Origin: Prevotella sp. | Lineage (GTDB): Bacteria; Bacteroidota; Bacteroidia; Bacteroidales; Bacteroidaceae | Assembly (NCBI GenBank): GCA_024684515.1 | Contig: JAIKWS010000034.1 | Location: 1 to 38,721, forward strand | DNA: 38,721 nucleotides | Direction of reading: 5' to 3' | Shown here: one piece after another, positions 14,518 to 23,400 of the stretch | How the letters are laid out: each line of letters opens with the position of its first letter | How positions within the stretch are numbered: the stretch's first letter is position 1 | The notes under the pieces: generated by a model | Seen by the model: only the letters and a program-made list of their open reading frames with translations | Database searches by the model: none | Told to the model about the DNA's origin: nothing | Made by a program: the position numbers and the translations under genes

Positions 14518-15001
14518 TCAGCAATATAGAGTTTTCGTCAATCATTTCCTTGAGTCCGGAGTACTGCTCCAGGAACACCTCCTGAGAGGTAGTGATGATG
14601 GTGCACTCGGCTCGGTCTCCATACGTCTGGTTCTGTGAGGAGACCACCGTCACCAGGTGCGTATCGTTCTGTACGAGCACCACCTTGGAGTGGTTCATCG
14701 CCAGGTAGACCGCGTCGAAGCACTGCCCCATCTCCTTGTAGAGCTTCACCGTCTTACGTGAAGCCTTGAGGTCTGCCAGCAGCACGGAGTGCTCTATGAG
14801 GTCCCTCTTGCGGAGGTTCAGGAACCCGCGAAGGAAGGCGTCCGACGTGGAGAACGTGGACACGTAGACGTCAGCCCTTCCGGTCTGACGGAGAATCCAG
14901 TCGAGCAGGCCTAGCGTGTGAAGGCCCTTGCCCAGGTAGCTCTGCAGATGGCATGAGGACAGCGGCTTGAGCAGCTGGTCAAGATTCTTTCCCCTGGGCA
15001 T
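14426..15001 (-). CDS. PLD-superfamily-like protein with single HxK motif
   Basis: ATG 15001 (MPRGKNLDQLLKPLSSC) gives 191 aa; ATG 15025 is an alternative. Residues 30-90 contain alternating strands and helices (ADVYVSTFSTSDAFLRGF, HSVLLADLKASRKTVKLY). NHSKVVLVQND at about residue 103 is followed by VVSSQNQTYGDRAE, which fits the H-x-K-x4-D plus downstream N/E pattern of one phospholipase D-type half-site. Single-motif PLD proteins dimerise to make one active site and include nucleases (Nuc, BfiI). A nuclease acting near packaging or on competing DNA is plausible but inferred. The gene lies between an unknown 293-aa gene and the small terminase candidates. Confidence 0.6.
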   Translation of the reverse strand: MPRGKNLDQLLKPLSSCHLQSYLGKGLHTLGLLDWILRQTGRADVYVSTFSTSDAFLRGFLNLRKRDLIEHSVLLADLKASRKTVKLYKEMGQCFDAVYLAMNHSKVVLVQNDTHLVTVVSSQNQTYGDRAECTIITTSQEVFLEQYSGLKEMIDENSILLNGLFHGLAQRDRESGEELDSYYGDWCPFGA

Positions 15002-15860
15002 CGTCGGGAACAATGCGGATGTCACAACTGCGGAGGTCAGCCTTGCGCTGATCGGAGAGGAGCACCTTGTACTTCAGCAGGGTGTCCACGCGCTGCTGGA
15101 TGGCACTGCGCTTGGCCTCCAGCTGTTCTGCCTTGTCGAAATCCGGGTCCTGTGCCATCTCCACGAGGTCGAGCAGCTTGGGCAGGCTCTTACTGATGTA
15201 AGCCTGTGCCAGGTCGACCTCCTTCTGTTCATCCACCGTCAGTCCTCTGCCGGAGGTCACTGTCACCAACTCGTCCATGGAGCCCTTGTACTCATCGTAG
15301 CGGTTCATGTCCTTTCGGTAGGCGTACCATGCCTCCTTCATCGCCTTGACATACTCGTATCTGTCGCACGGCTCCTTCAGCGTCTTGAGCAGCTCGAAGC
15401 TAGCCTTGATCTTCCGCCACCGCTCGCAGTTCTTCTCCCAGATGGCCTTGATGTCACCAGGCAGCGAGTCGTGGTCCGGGCGCTTGCCTCGTACGATGGA
15501 AGCGCCGTCCTCAGCCACCGGAATCACCTCGTCGGGATGGAACGGCGGGTTGTCAATCTCCCGCAGCGTCTTGACGCAGGCGTTGATTTCGGCCTGTTTG
15601 GGCAGCACCTTCTGCAGCTGCTGGTCCATCTTCACCACATCCTCGATGTTCAGACCGTCCTGACGGTAGGCCAGGTGCTTCCTGATCTCGTACTCGAGCT
15701 TTGCCAGGCCCCGGCTGGGATTGTGGCAGATGCGCATGAACAGCCCCTTGTTGCGGTTCACCTGCAGCAGGAGTGTGGCACCCTTGACGATCATCTCCTC
15801 TGAGGAGTGGTCGGCCTTCGACCATTCGAGCATGGCCTTTGTAATCTTCGGATCATTCAT
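14979..15860 (-). CDS. Helical phage protein, unknown
   Basis: ATG 15860 (MNDPKITKAMLEWSKAD, 293 aa) is used because the frame upstream runs through a terminator hairpin. The protein is largely helical and charged, with coiled-coil-like segments (DVVKMDQQLQKVLPKQAEI, EQLEAKRSAIQQRVDTLL) and no Cys motif, signal or membrane region. It overlaps the PLD-like gene by 23 nt and begins the packaging unit immediately after a terminator. I do not recognise its family. Position suggests a packaging or head accessory protein. Confidence 0.55.
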   Translation of the reverse strand: MNDPKITKAMLEWSKADHSSEEMIVKGATLLLQVNRNKGLFMRICHNPSRGLAKLEYEIRKHLAYRQDGLNIEDVVKMDQQLQKVLPKQAEINACVKTLREIDNPPFHPDEVIPVAEDGASIVRGKRPDHDSLPGDIKAIWEKNCERWRKIKASFELLKTLKEPCDRYEYVKAMKEAWYAYRKDMNRYDEYKGSMDELVTVTSGRGLTVDEQKEVDLAQAYISKSLPKLLDLVEMAQDPDFDKAEQLEAKRSAIQQRVDTLLKYKVLLSDQRKADLRSCDIRIVPDDAQGKES

Positions 15861-15872
15861 ACATTTGAAATT

Positions 15873-15909
15873 AAAACGGGATGGCAGCGAGTCATCGCCA
15901 GCCATCCCG
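15873..15909 (-). terminator. Rho-independent terminator after head genes
   Basis: On the minus strand CGGGATGGC (15909-15901) and GCCATCCCG (15885-15877) form a perfect 9-bp stem with a 15-nt loop. TTTTAATTT follows from 15876. It separates the protease/capsid unit from the packaging unit. Confidence 0.85.
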
Positions 15910-15942
15910 CGCTAAACATCATATTAACCTAACTAAAAACAA

Positions 15943-16554
15943 TCATTCGTGGTCGTCCTCAACAACAGGCACGAGCGCGTCCGTAGCACCAGAGATGGTG
16001 CCGTCGGCTGTCACGAGGTCACCCTCGTAGAAGGGAGCCGGGCAGACGTCGGTGACGGAGGCGTTGATGGTGGTCTGTGCAGAGTCGGTGACGGCACGGC
16101 CGCCATTCTGACCCAGCTCGAACTGCACCTTGAACATCTCGTTACCGATGATACGGATCTTTCCGTCACGCTGCGGATAGGCGATGACGACATCGTCGTT
16201 GTTGAGAAGTGCGATCAGACCGGACACCTCTTTCTGTGTACCGGGCAGCACGAGGTTGACGCGGTTGAGGAAGGACTTGCTACCCTCTGAGCCCTGGCTC
16301 TCGCAGGAGGGCTCGGACTCACCGTCGATCAGGTCGTGACGCTTCCATGTCTTCGACTCGGCCAGCACGAAGCTGCCGTCGATGACACACACCTCACCCA
16401 TCGAGGTCGCCGATGTTCCCTTCACTGCAGGGAACGTCAGGATGTCGGCCTTCTTGATGGTATAGAAATGGGGACGCACGCCGGGGAGCGAAGCATCACC
16501 AGGGCAGAACTCAGCATTAGCGTAGAGGTCTACTTCAGAAGTACATCTTGGCAT
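15943..16554 (-). CDS. Structural protein, candidate major tail tube protein
   Basis: The 203-aa protein is beta-rich, with YTIKKADILTFPAVKG near the N-terminus, NRVNLVLPGTQKEVSGLIAL in the middle, IRIIGNEMFKVQFELGQNGG, and a C-terminal part containing PAPFYEGDLVT and an acidic end (VEDDHE). The strand pattern and the 'G..G.a.tda..tti.....cPaPfYeG' run resemble major tail proteins of Bacteroidales siphophages. It follows the capsid gene by 26 nt and precedes a terminator, so it is expressed with capsid, as abundant virion proteins usually are. A head decoration protein is the main alternative. Confidence 0.5.
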   Translation of the reverse strand: MPRCTSEVDLYANAEFCPGDASLPGVRPHFYTIKKADILTFPAVKGTSATSMGEVCVIDGSFVLAESKTWKRHDLIDGESEPSCESQGSEGSKSFLNRVNLVLPGTQKEVSGLIALLNNDDVVIAYPQRDGKIRIIGNEMFKVQFELGQNGGRAVTDSAQTTINASVTDVCPAPFYEGDLVTADGTISGATDALVPVVEDDHE

Positions 16555-16580
16555 AACTCTTAATCTTTAAACGTTAATAA

Positions 16581-17768
16581 TTAACCCTGGCCGTTGTTCT
16601 CGCCCTCGGTGCCTGTGCTTTCAGAGCCAGTGCCCTCGGTGCCCGTGCTTTCAGAGCCAGCGCCCTCGGTGCCCGTGCTTTCAGAGCCAGCGCCCTCGGT
16701 GCCGGCATTTGCGGAACCCTCAGAAGAGCCAGATCCGGACTCAGAAGAGCCGGAAGAAGCGGCAGTAGGATCAGCCTTGCAGACGGCAAGCATCTCCTTG
16801 TTCACAGAGAGGTACTGCTCACCGTAGAACAGGTTGGCGATGAAGTCGTTGTCGTAGTGAGAGGTCAGCGACTTCTCCACGAGGAACTTCTCATCAGCGG
16901 TCTTCTGGTTCCACAGCGAGAGGATATTGTTCTTGGACGTCAGCGACAGGTAGTTGTCGGGCACGTTGCCAAGGGCTACGAACTCGATGTTGGCCTTTCC
17001 CTCGGGATGAGCCTTCTGGAACTGCTGGTTGTAGGGCAGCGAACCGTGGTTCATCTGATAGGCAACCTCGTAGAGGTGCTTTGTGCGGTCGCTCATGAAG
17101 AGCTTCAGGGAGTGGCCGTCGCGGAGCTTCTTGTGGACACCGGCCCATGTGGTACCGTTACCCCAGATGAAGTCGTTGATGACGTCCTCTGCGTTCTCGG
17201 CAGTGATAGACTCGGTCAGAGGGAAGAAGTTCTGCTCTTCGGCAGACATGGCACCAGCGGCAATCTCGATGTCCTCGATCTTGCAGAAGCCGTTGAACAG
17301 CTCGGCGGTGGTGGTTCCGGCGTCGTTGCGGACGGCGGTCCACATCGCGTCGTAGAGCTTCTCACCCAGCTGTGCCATGATATAGGCGCAGACGCGCTTT
17401 GTCCATGGCGTGTTCTTCAGGCCCTCACCCTTGTTGATGTCGCTGCCCCAGAGAGACTGGTAGATGGCGTTGACGTCGATAGGCTCGATGCAGTTACCGA
17501 AGTAAGTCTGCAGCGTGCGCTGGGTGATCTCCACGAGACCCTGACCCATCTTGTACTTGTCGTACGGTCCGATCTCGAAGTTACCCTTCATCTCGTGCAC
17601 ATGCTCCTGATAGCGGATGCCGGTGCGGATGGCCATGTGAGCCAGTGCTGGCTGCATGGTGAACATCGGCATGACGATCAGCTCTGTGCGATATTTCTGG
17701 AACGCTGTCGATAGCGATTCCGGAGTGAAATCCACCTGGGGATCCACAGCAGTAGCGGGCTTTGCCAT
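16581..17768 (-). CDS. Major capsid protein with decapeptide-repeat tail
   Basis: ATG 17768 (MAKPATAVDPQVDFT, 395 aa) lies 1 nt after the protease stop; earlier starts fall inside that gene. The main part, with FTMQPALAHMAIRTGIRYQE near the N-terminus, GALGE-type helices and NIEFVALGNVPDNYL at about 300, has the look of a HK97-fold capsid subunit. Position directly after the protease/scaffold supports this. The C-terminal 65 residues are a Ser/Gly/Glu low-complexity tail with three near-identical decapeptides of the type GTEGAGSEST, encoded by 30-bp DNA repeats. The tail is probably surface-exposed and flexible. Copy number may vary. Confidence 0.75.
   Translation of the reverse strand: MAKPATAVDPQVDFTPESLSTAFQKYRTELIVMPMFTMQPALAHMAIRTGIRYQEHVHEMKGNFEIGPYDKYKMGQGLVEITQRTLQTYFGNCIEPIDVNAIYQSLWGSDINKGEGLKNTPWTKRVCAYIMAQLGEKLYDAMWTAVRNDAGTTTAELFNGFCKIEDIEIAAGAMSAEEQNFFPLTESITAENAEDVINDFIWGNGTTWAGVHKKLRDGHSLKLFMSDRTKHLYEVAYQMNHGSLPYNQQFQKAHPEGKANIEFVALGNVPDNYLSLTSKNNILSLWNQKTADEKFLVEKSLTSHYDNDFIANLFYGEQYLSVNKEMLAVCKADPTAASSGSSESGSGSSEGSANAGTEGAGSESTGTEGAGSESTGTEGTGSESTGTEGENNGQG
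16602..16703. repeat. 30-bp tandem repeat in capsid gene
   Basis: Three full copies and a 12-nt partial copy of a 30-bp unit (GCCCTCGGTGCC...AGCC) encode (minus strand) the decapeptide GTEGAGSEST with small changes. The exact 30-bp period keeps the frame, so slippage would add or remove whole decapeptides. Confidence 0.9.
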
Positions 17769-17769
17769 A

Positions 17770-18804
17770 TTACAGTGCGTCTTTAATGGTTTTGAACAAC
17801 TCAGCGGCGCCGTTGATGGGGTTCTCCTCATCGACTTCCTCACCGCCATTCTCACTCTCACCGGGACCCTTCTTAAGGTTGGCGATCTCCACGTCCTTGG
17901 ACTTGATGTCAGCCGTGAGCTTGTCGATGGCAGCCTTAGCCTTCAAGCAGGCCTCGTTCTGCGCTTTCAACTCCTCGTCGAGCTTCTTCATCTGGTCCTG
18001 TGACAGGATGACCTCACCTTTGTCGGTGGTCTCGAACCCTTCCGTGTTGGCCAGCAGTGCCATCACGGATGCGAAGATTTTAATTTTCATTTGACTTTGA
18101 CTGTTGTCGGCGACTGATTTTGGAAGCAGGCCCTTGAGCAGATCCATCGCCTTTTGGATTGTGCTCGTTGTGGCGGGAGACTCCTCACCTGTCTCGGGGT
18201 TGAATCCCTTCGGCAGCTGGGGAAGGCCCATCTCCGTACAATAAGAATTCTGAATACCTGCAGGCATCTGGTCCTGCACCTTGACGGCGTCGATGATCTC
18301 GTCGACGATGCCGAAGTCCTTGGCGTCCGACGCCTTGATCCATGCCGCCTTCTTCATCTTGGTCTTCACCTCGTCTACGGACTTGCCGTTGCGGTCGGCA
18401 TAGATCTGCGCCAGCACGTCGTCGATGGTCGACAGCTGGTCGCGGGTGAACTTCAGTCGGTCGATGGCGGCATCTATCTGCTCCTTGTTGCGCGAGCCCC
18501 ACTCATCCACCCATGTCATGGAGTTGTGGATGAGGATGAGCGCATTCTTGGCCATCGAGATGCTCTTGGCACCCATGGCCATGAACGTGGCAGCCGATGC
18601 AGACATGCCGATGAAGTCGACGTAGACCTCACCGTGGTTCTTGAAGAGCTCGTATATCTGCAGGCCTGTGTCGACATAGCCTCCCAGAGAGCAGATGGCT
18701 ACGTTGACAGGCTTGCCCTTTGATTTGTCGAGCGTGTACTTGACATAGTCGGCTGAGATGCCCCATCCGACTGTGCCAGTGAGAAAAAGATCATATTTCT
18801 TCAT
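17770..18804 (-). CDS. ClpP-like prohead protease fused to scaffold
   Basis: The 344-aa protein starts MKKYDLFLTGTVGWGISAD. The ClpP-type serine protease core has the nucleophile region GMSASAATFMAMG (Ser about 70), the His region LIHNSM (His about 93) and a third acidic residue in DFGIVDEI (about 170). Residues 230-310 are a Lys/Glu/Gln coiled coil (DQMKKLDEELKAQNEACLK) followed by an acidic Gly/Glu linker and short helix, as expected for an attached scaffold. The enzyme would process the capsid interior during maturation. The gene is led by a strong promoter and followed after 1 nt by the capsid gene. Confidence 0.9.
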   Translation of the reverse strand: MKKYDLFLTGTVGWGISADYVKYTLDKSKGKPVNVAICSLGGYVDTGLQIYELFKNHGEVYVDFIGMSASAATFMAMGAKSISMAKNALILIHNSMTWVDEWGSRNKEQIDAAIDRLKFTRDQLSTIDDVLAQIYADRNGKSVDEVKTKMKKAAWIKASDAKDFGIVDEIIDAVKVQDQMPAGIQNSYCTEMGLPQLPKGFNPETGEESPATTSTIQKAMDLLKGLLPKSVADNSQSQMKIKIFASVMALLANTEGFETTDKGEVILSQDQMKKLDEELKAQNEACLKAKAAIDKLTADIKSKDVEIANLKKGPGESENGGEEVDEENPINGAAELFKTIKDAL

Positions 18805-18821
18805 GCAACCTTTGTTTTCGG

Positions 18822-18855
18822 CAAAGGTAGCGATGAAGAGCAGAGATTAAAACAA
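18822..18855 (-). promoter_or_regulatory. Head-gene promoter with overlapping inverted repeat
   Basis: On the minus strand TTGTTTTA (18855-18848), 18 nt and TACCTTTG (18829-18822) match the -33 and -7 elements. ACCTTTG-N7-CAAAGGT (18828-18808) forms an inverted repeat across the -7 box and the start region, a possible operator or 5' hairpin. The same -33 box and spacing occur before the 6.07-kb gene. Confidence 0.75.
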
Positions 18856-18862
18856 CTTTATA

Positions 18863-19270
18863 TCAGCCTATTATGAGCAGTTTGGAGGCCGACCTGTATT
18901 CAACCTTGACTTCCATCAGCTGACTGTCGCCCATGTTCTCAGGGTACGTTACCGTGTATGTGGTGATGGTGTACGGCCTCTCTTCGGTGCCCATCAGCAG
19001 CACCGTGCCGTCTGCCAGCGTCACCCTGTACACACAGTGCCCTTGCAACTGGATGAAGTCACAGACATAGAAAACCAGCTGTGCAGCCCATGTCACAGAC
19101 TTGTTCTCAACCTTATTATTTATAGTGAGTTTCGCCGGAACCCTGATATCCAGCGCCTCCCATGCCACGTTTCCGGAGACGGTGCATGTGCCGTCGCCGT
19201 TGCTGATCACCTGTCCGAGCTCTGATGCCAGGACGCGTGAGACAGCCACTACATTCTTCAGTTGATTCAT
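18863..19270 (-). CDS. Beta-rich protein upstream of head genes, unknown
   Basis: The 135-residue protein begins MNQLKNVVAVSRVLASELGQ and contains alternating strands (GTCTVSGNVAWEALDIRVPA, YTITTYTVTYPENMG), with no membrane or Cys motif. It is followed by a strong promoter, so it ends the transcript from the 19.87-kb region or has its own promoter that I cannot see. It could be a small virion or regulatory protein. No family is recognised. Confidence 0.5.
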   Translation of the reverse strand: MNQLKNVVAVSRVLASELGQVISNGDGTCTVSGNVAWEALDIRVPAKLTINNKVENKSVTWAAQLVFYVCDFIQLQGHCVYRVTLADGTVLLMGTEERPYTITTYTVTYPENMGDSQLMEVKVEYRSASKLLIIG

Positions 19271-19302
19271 AATTTATGTTTTTGTTTATTAAAAGAACAT
19301 AA

Positions 19303-19322
19303 GCGCACGCGCGCGCACGCGT
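19303..19322. repeat. Alternating purine-pyrimidine tract
   Basis: GCGCACGCGCGCGCACGCGT is strictly alternating purine/pyrimidine for 20 bases, in an otherwise AT-rich gap between two genes. Such tracts can adopt left-handed DNA under negative supercoiling, and on the minus strand the tract can form a small GC hairpin. Confidence 0.6.
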
Positions 19323-19368
19323 CAGAACAAAACGGGGTATCTTTACGGTGCGATTTCGCGTGATTTTT

Positions 19369-19848
19369 TCATTTTTTTATTTTTATCCTCGTCTTCTTGC
19401 GCAGATCTATGCCCCTCTTCAGGAGCTTGATGCGTTCGCGGTAGAACTTCATGCGGATGGTGTCGGCATGCTCGATGTCGATACCGTGCATCTCGCACCA
19501 GGCATATGCCGCCGACTGGATGCGCTTCTCATCGCCGACCATCTCGTACATCTCCGACCATAGGTTGTTGAGGAAGAGCGCGTCGATGAGCTCGATGATG
19601 AACCGCTTACCGTTCTGGGACACGTAGTTCCAGTTGGCCGGGTCCTTCTGCTTGGAGTAGGGGATGCAGACGGCCGTCATCCCCTCGGTCGCCACTTCCG
19701 GCTCATGACCGCGTTTCGACTGGAGCACGGCAACGATCCGTGCGTTGAGAACTGACTGAGGCTCGAACCTGACAGGATCGCCGAAGTGATGGTGCAGGTA
19801 CTGAGCCACGAAAGGTTTTAGTTTAAGATAGATGCAGACTTGACTCAT
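19369..19848 (-). CDS. Basic phage protein next to origin, unknown
   Basis: The 159-aa protein has an N-terminal segment YLKLKPFVAQYLHHHFGDPV, a central SKQKDPANWNYVSQNGKRF region and a C-terminal basic helical end (MKFYRERIKLLKRGI then KKTRIKIKK), suggesting nucleic-acid binding. It is the first gene after the GTAAC-rich region and 20 nt downstream of a TAACTTTG -7 box. It may help replication or regulation, for example by binding the repeats. The family is not recognised with confidence. Confidence 0.55.
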   Translation of the reverse strand: MSQVCIYLKLKPFVAQYLHHHFGDPVRFEPQSVLNARIVAVLQSKRGHEPEVATEGMTAVCIPYSKQKDPANWNYVSQNGKRFIIELIDALFLNNLWSEMYEMVGDEKRIQSAAYAWCEMHGIDIEHADTIRMKFYRERIKLLKRGIDLRKKTRIKIKK

Positions 19849-19868
19849 TTTTAGAAGGTTATGTGCTG

Positions 19869-19876
19869 CAAAGTTA
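19869..19876 (-). promoter_or_regulatory. -7-type promoter box
   Basis: TAACTTTG on the minus strand is a perfect TAnnTTTG box 20 nt upstream of the 159-aa gene's ATG. I see no good -33 element at the expected distance. It lies in an AT-rich stretch. Confidence 0.5.
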
Positions 19877-20032
19877 GTACTTTTCTGATAAAAACTATCA
19901 CTAAAATGATAAAAAATTCAAGGTAAGAATGAAAAATCTTACCAAAAGACACATATCCTCCAAATTTCTTCCTGATTCTCTTTTTCCATTTTTTCTTCTT
20001 TTTCTTGAAATAGTTGAAACACGATAAAATTT

Positions 20033-20301
20033 GTAACAACGTAACAAACGAGTGTTTATAACTCCGTAACAAACTGATATATAACAAGTTGGGCTTGTTA
20101 CAAAAACCAAAATGGGGGCAAAAATCGAAGTGTAACGGAGTGTCACATTTGTAACAGACGTCTGACCTGTTACGTTTGTTACAAATCGAAAATCAAGTTG
20201 TAACGGAGTTGTAACGAAAAGTGTAACACCCTTTTTTCTTATCTAACTTATTGATATTCTTATTTTTATCTTCAAAAAATCAACATCTGTTACAAAGTTA
20301 C
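20033..20301. other. Candidate replication origin with 14 GTAAC-type motifs
   Basis: Nine GTAAC (for example 20033, 20041, 20066, 20132, 20151, 20200, 20211, 20223) and five GTTAC (20097, 20069-type at 20169, 20178, 20289, 20297) pentamers fall within 270 bp of AT-rich non-coding DNA, mostly as TTGTAAC or GTTACAAA. A CAGACGTCTG palindrome (20155-20164) sits between inverted GTAACAG/CTGTTAC arms. The site adjoins the primase-helicase gene and is bounded by its terminator. Dense motifs in both orientations, AT-richness and an adjacent replicase are what a phage theta origin shows. This is inference. Confidence 0.6.
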
Positions 20302-20367
20302 AAATTAAAAGTAGAAAAAAGAGATGGGGAAAGGGGAAGAGTCGGGGCGAATTTCCCGTACCCCGAT

Positions 20368-20411
20368 AAAAAAAGCCGACACGCGGGGCGGGTAGCCTTT
20401 GGCGTGTCGGC
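20368..20411 (-). terminator. Strong rho-independent terminator after primase-helicase
   Basis: On the minus strand GCCGACACGC (20411-20402) pairs perfectly with GCGTGTCGGC (20384-20375), followed by seven T (20374-20368). It stops primase transcription before the GTAAC-rich region. Confidence 0.95.
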
Positions 20412-20433
20412 ACGGAAAAGAATGAAGGAAAGC

Positions 20434-23400
20434 CTAGAAAGGCCTGTCGTCGTCTGGTCCGAAAGATGTAGCTTCTTTGCGCTCGAACTCCTTCTCACGC
20501 TCTTCCATCTCCCGTTTGAGTGGTATGAATACGCTCTTGTCTGTGCGGACGTAGATATGGTCTACGGGGCTGCCCTGCGGCATGCCTGTCGACGGGTTCT
20601 TGAGTCGCTTCAGAATGCGGCCGTTGGAACGTCCCGGGTCAGGCCGCGTGGTGCAGTAGTCTGCCGGGTTCAGCTCTGAGGTGTAGCTGCAGTACTTCAC
20701 GAACGCCTGCAGCTTACGCGTGAAGCCGTTGGTGGTCATATCCTTGAGCCCTGAGAACTTGCGGAAGTCGTCGAGTGCGTCCTGGCGCACGATGAAGCAA
20801 TCCAGATGGTCGGAAAGCGGCGAGAAGTAGATGTTGGCCCACTGCTCGAAGTTGCCGCTCATATCCTGCTTCCGCTTGCGCAGCATGATGTTCTCCATCG
20901 GCGGCAGTATCTTTGCCCCTGACTGCACGGCAGAGAGGTAGAACGCCTCGCACTGCAGCAGGAAGTTATGGTCGGCGTTCCACTCATCCTCGGTGTAGTC
21001 GACACCGAAGAGGTCCTTGCGGAAGTCGTCGCGGATGGAGTAAGAACCTTTATAGTTGGAGTCCTCCGTCTTCTCATGGTAGTAGTCGGAGAATACCATC
21101 GGCAGCAGTCGCGCCATGGTCGAGGCGTCGAAGTTGTTAGGTACGTAGTTTGTCGTGAAGGCAATCTTCGGTGATTCGATATAAGGTATGTTGTAGGACT
21201 GGTTGTTCTTAGGGTTGACTGTCATGTCGGAGGTGATGTTGTCGTAGAAGTTCTCCATGCGTACCGCCTTTGATATGTCATCCACCAGCAGCATGCGCGT
21301 GTGGCGGTTCACCTGGTCGAAGACGTGCGGGTTGTCCAGCAGCTTCGCGTTACGGCCGGAGAGCTTCACGGTCTTGAGGAACCTCGCCAGCACCTGTGAG
21401 AAGAGGAACGACTTACCTGAGCGGCCGTTGCACTTGTCGTCATCGTCGATCTTCCAGTCCATGGCCATCGGCGCCCACGCCCTGGATGGGCTCTTGAATG
21501 CGTGTAGCATGTAGCCGATGGAGAATATCTTGTTCAGCAGGCACTGCTTCTGCTCGACGATCTTCTCCGGAGACAGCAGCTTGCCGTCGATGGAGAAGCG
21601 GTGTGCGGCGATGTAGCTGTTGCGCTCCTCCTCCTGCATGTCGGCCGTCAGTTCCTCCAGCTCCTCCTGCCAGTAGAGGCGGCTGGAGTTGATCAGGTAG
21701 CAGAACACCTTGCTTGCTGGTGTGCCGGCTATGGACAGCGAGAACACCTTCTGCCCGTCCTCATCCTCCGACTGCTCGACGGAGAACATCTCCGGCAGCT
21801 GGCGGAACTTGTGCGGGATGACCAAGTCGTTCCATACATAGCGCCCCATCTCCGACGCCTCTGACGGATCCATCACCGTCATGCCCCCTGCCGTCACCTT
21901 CACCGTGCGGTCCTGGAAGTAGAACAGCTGCGATGATGACGTGTATGAGGTGAAGTCGAGCTCCACTGATGCCAGCTTGTCGAGCGCTGCGGGCGACGTG
22001 CGCGGCGAGTCGATGATGAGGTTCTGCACCGCTATGGGCTGAGTGTCTGACGGCACGTCCTTGCCCGGGAACTTCCGCTCCTCGCCCCGTGCCCAGTTGA
22101 TGAGGAACTCAGCGATGTCGGATGTGTTCACCTTCTCCACGATGTTACCGTTGACGCGCACGAAGTCGACCTTGTTCGCCTCACGGTCCTTCAGCTTGAA
22201 GAAGCCCTGCATCTTCAGGAAGTACTGCAGGCATGCCGAGTTGACGGAGAAGCTCTCCTCACCCTTCTTGGTGATGGAGGCATCCCAGAACTTTGCCGGC
22301 AGCGCCTGCTTCATGAGGACCGCCATGCTGTGGCGCGGATTGTCCTGCAGCTCCAGCCAGTCCTTGAAGTCCTTACGGTGGCGTCCTCGGTCATCCTTGA
22401 ACCGCTCGAAGCGTGACGGGAGCCAGCAGGTACGGATGTCCTGGTAGCGCAGGGCCACCTCCCGTCCGCGGCGGATGCCCGTGAGGTCCTTGTCGGGGAT
22501 GTTGTACATCAGCTCCACCATCCGCATCACCTTCTTGTACTGAGCCTCGGTGAGTTCTGCCGTCTCGGAGTTCAGCCACAGCGGCATGTAGCCCAGGCTG
22601 CGGGCGCAGAGGGAGTCGCGCTCTCCTGAGCAGAGGACCGCACACTCCAGCTTCTGCTCGATGTACGGCTTCTCCTTCGTCACGGGGTCCTGCTCATGTC
22701 GGTGCTGCTCCTGCTCGTTGAAGGTGTGGAATGCCGTCTCCAGCTCGAACATGCCGTTGAGATAGTCCTGCGGCTTCTGCCCGATGTACATGAAGCGGAA
22801 GGCCTTGTCGGGGTTCTTCGGCTCATACTTCTTGAAGAAGGACTTCACCGTGTTGTTCTGGTGGTAGAAGCACTCACGCATGAAGATGGGGTAGGTGTCT
22901 GTGGAGAACTTCTTCTTGATCATGCGGTTGTCGCATTTGCCCACCCACTCCACGGCATGCCAGTGGAGCGCGTCGACATGATCCTGCGTGACCATGGGCC
23001 CCATCACACGCAGCTCATTGTCGGTGAACGCCTCCTTCAGCTGGTAGTACCACTGTCCGTCGCGCATCTCCGGGTCTGCCTTCACGGCCTCGAACCTCGG
23101 CTTGTTGATGTTCGCGTCGATGGAGTCTATGGTCAGGTTCAGTTCCGAGACGATCCATACCAGAGCCTCACGGAAGCCCAGGCTCTTCTCCCGCATCACC
23201 AGGTCGATGGGGTTGCGGGCATGGCCGCCGTCCTCTGCGCTGCCGAAGTCAGTGACTATCCAGCAGTCTGGAGTCTCCTTGATATGGGCAGACGGCGTCT
23301 TCTCGTTGCGCATTTTGAACGGCTTCTTCATAGAGGCCTCGCCACCTCCCTGGTACTGCCTGAGTGCGTCGGGGTATAGATGGCAGATGATATCCAGGCC

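Noticed and set aside
16594..16827. Plus-strand Pro/Val/Ser repeat protein frame
   Set aside because: It is the antisense reading of the capsid decapeptide repeats.
19851..20146. Two overlapping 78-81-codon minus-strand frames in the origin region
   Set aside because: They lie in AT-rich, motif-dense DNA with low-complexity translations (runs of Lys and Ile) and lack start context.
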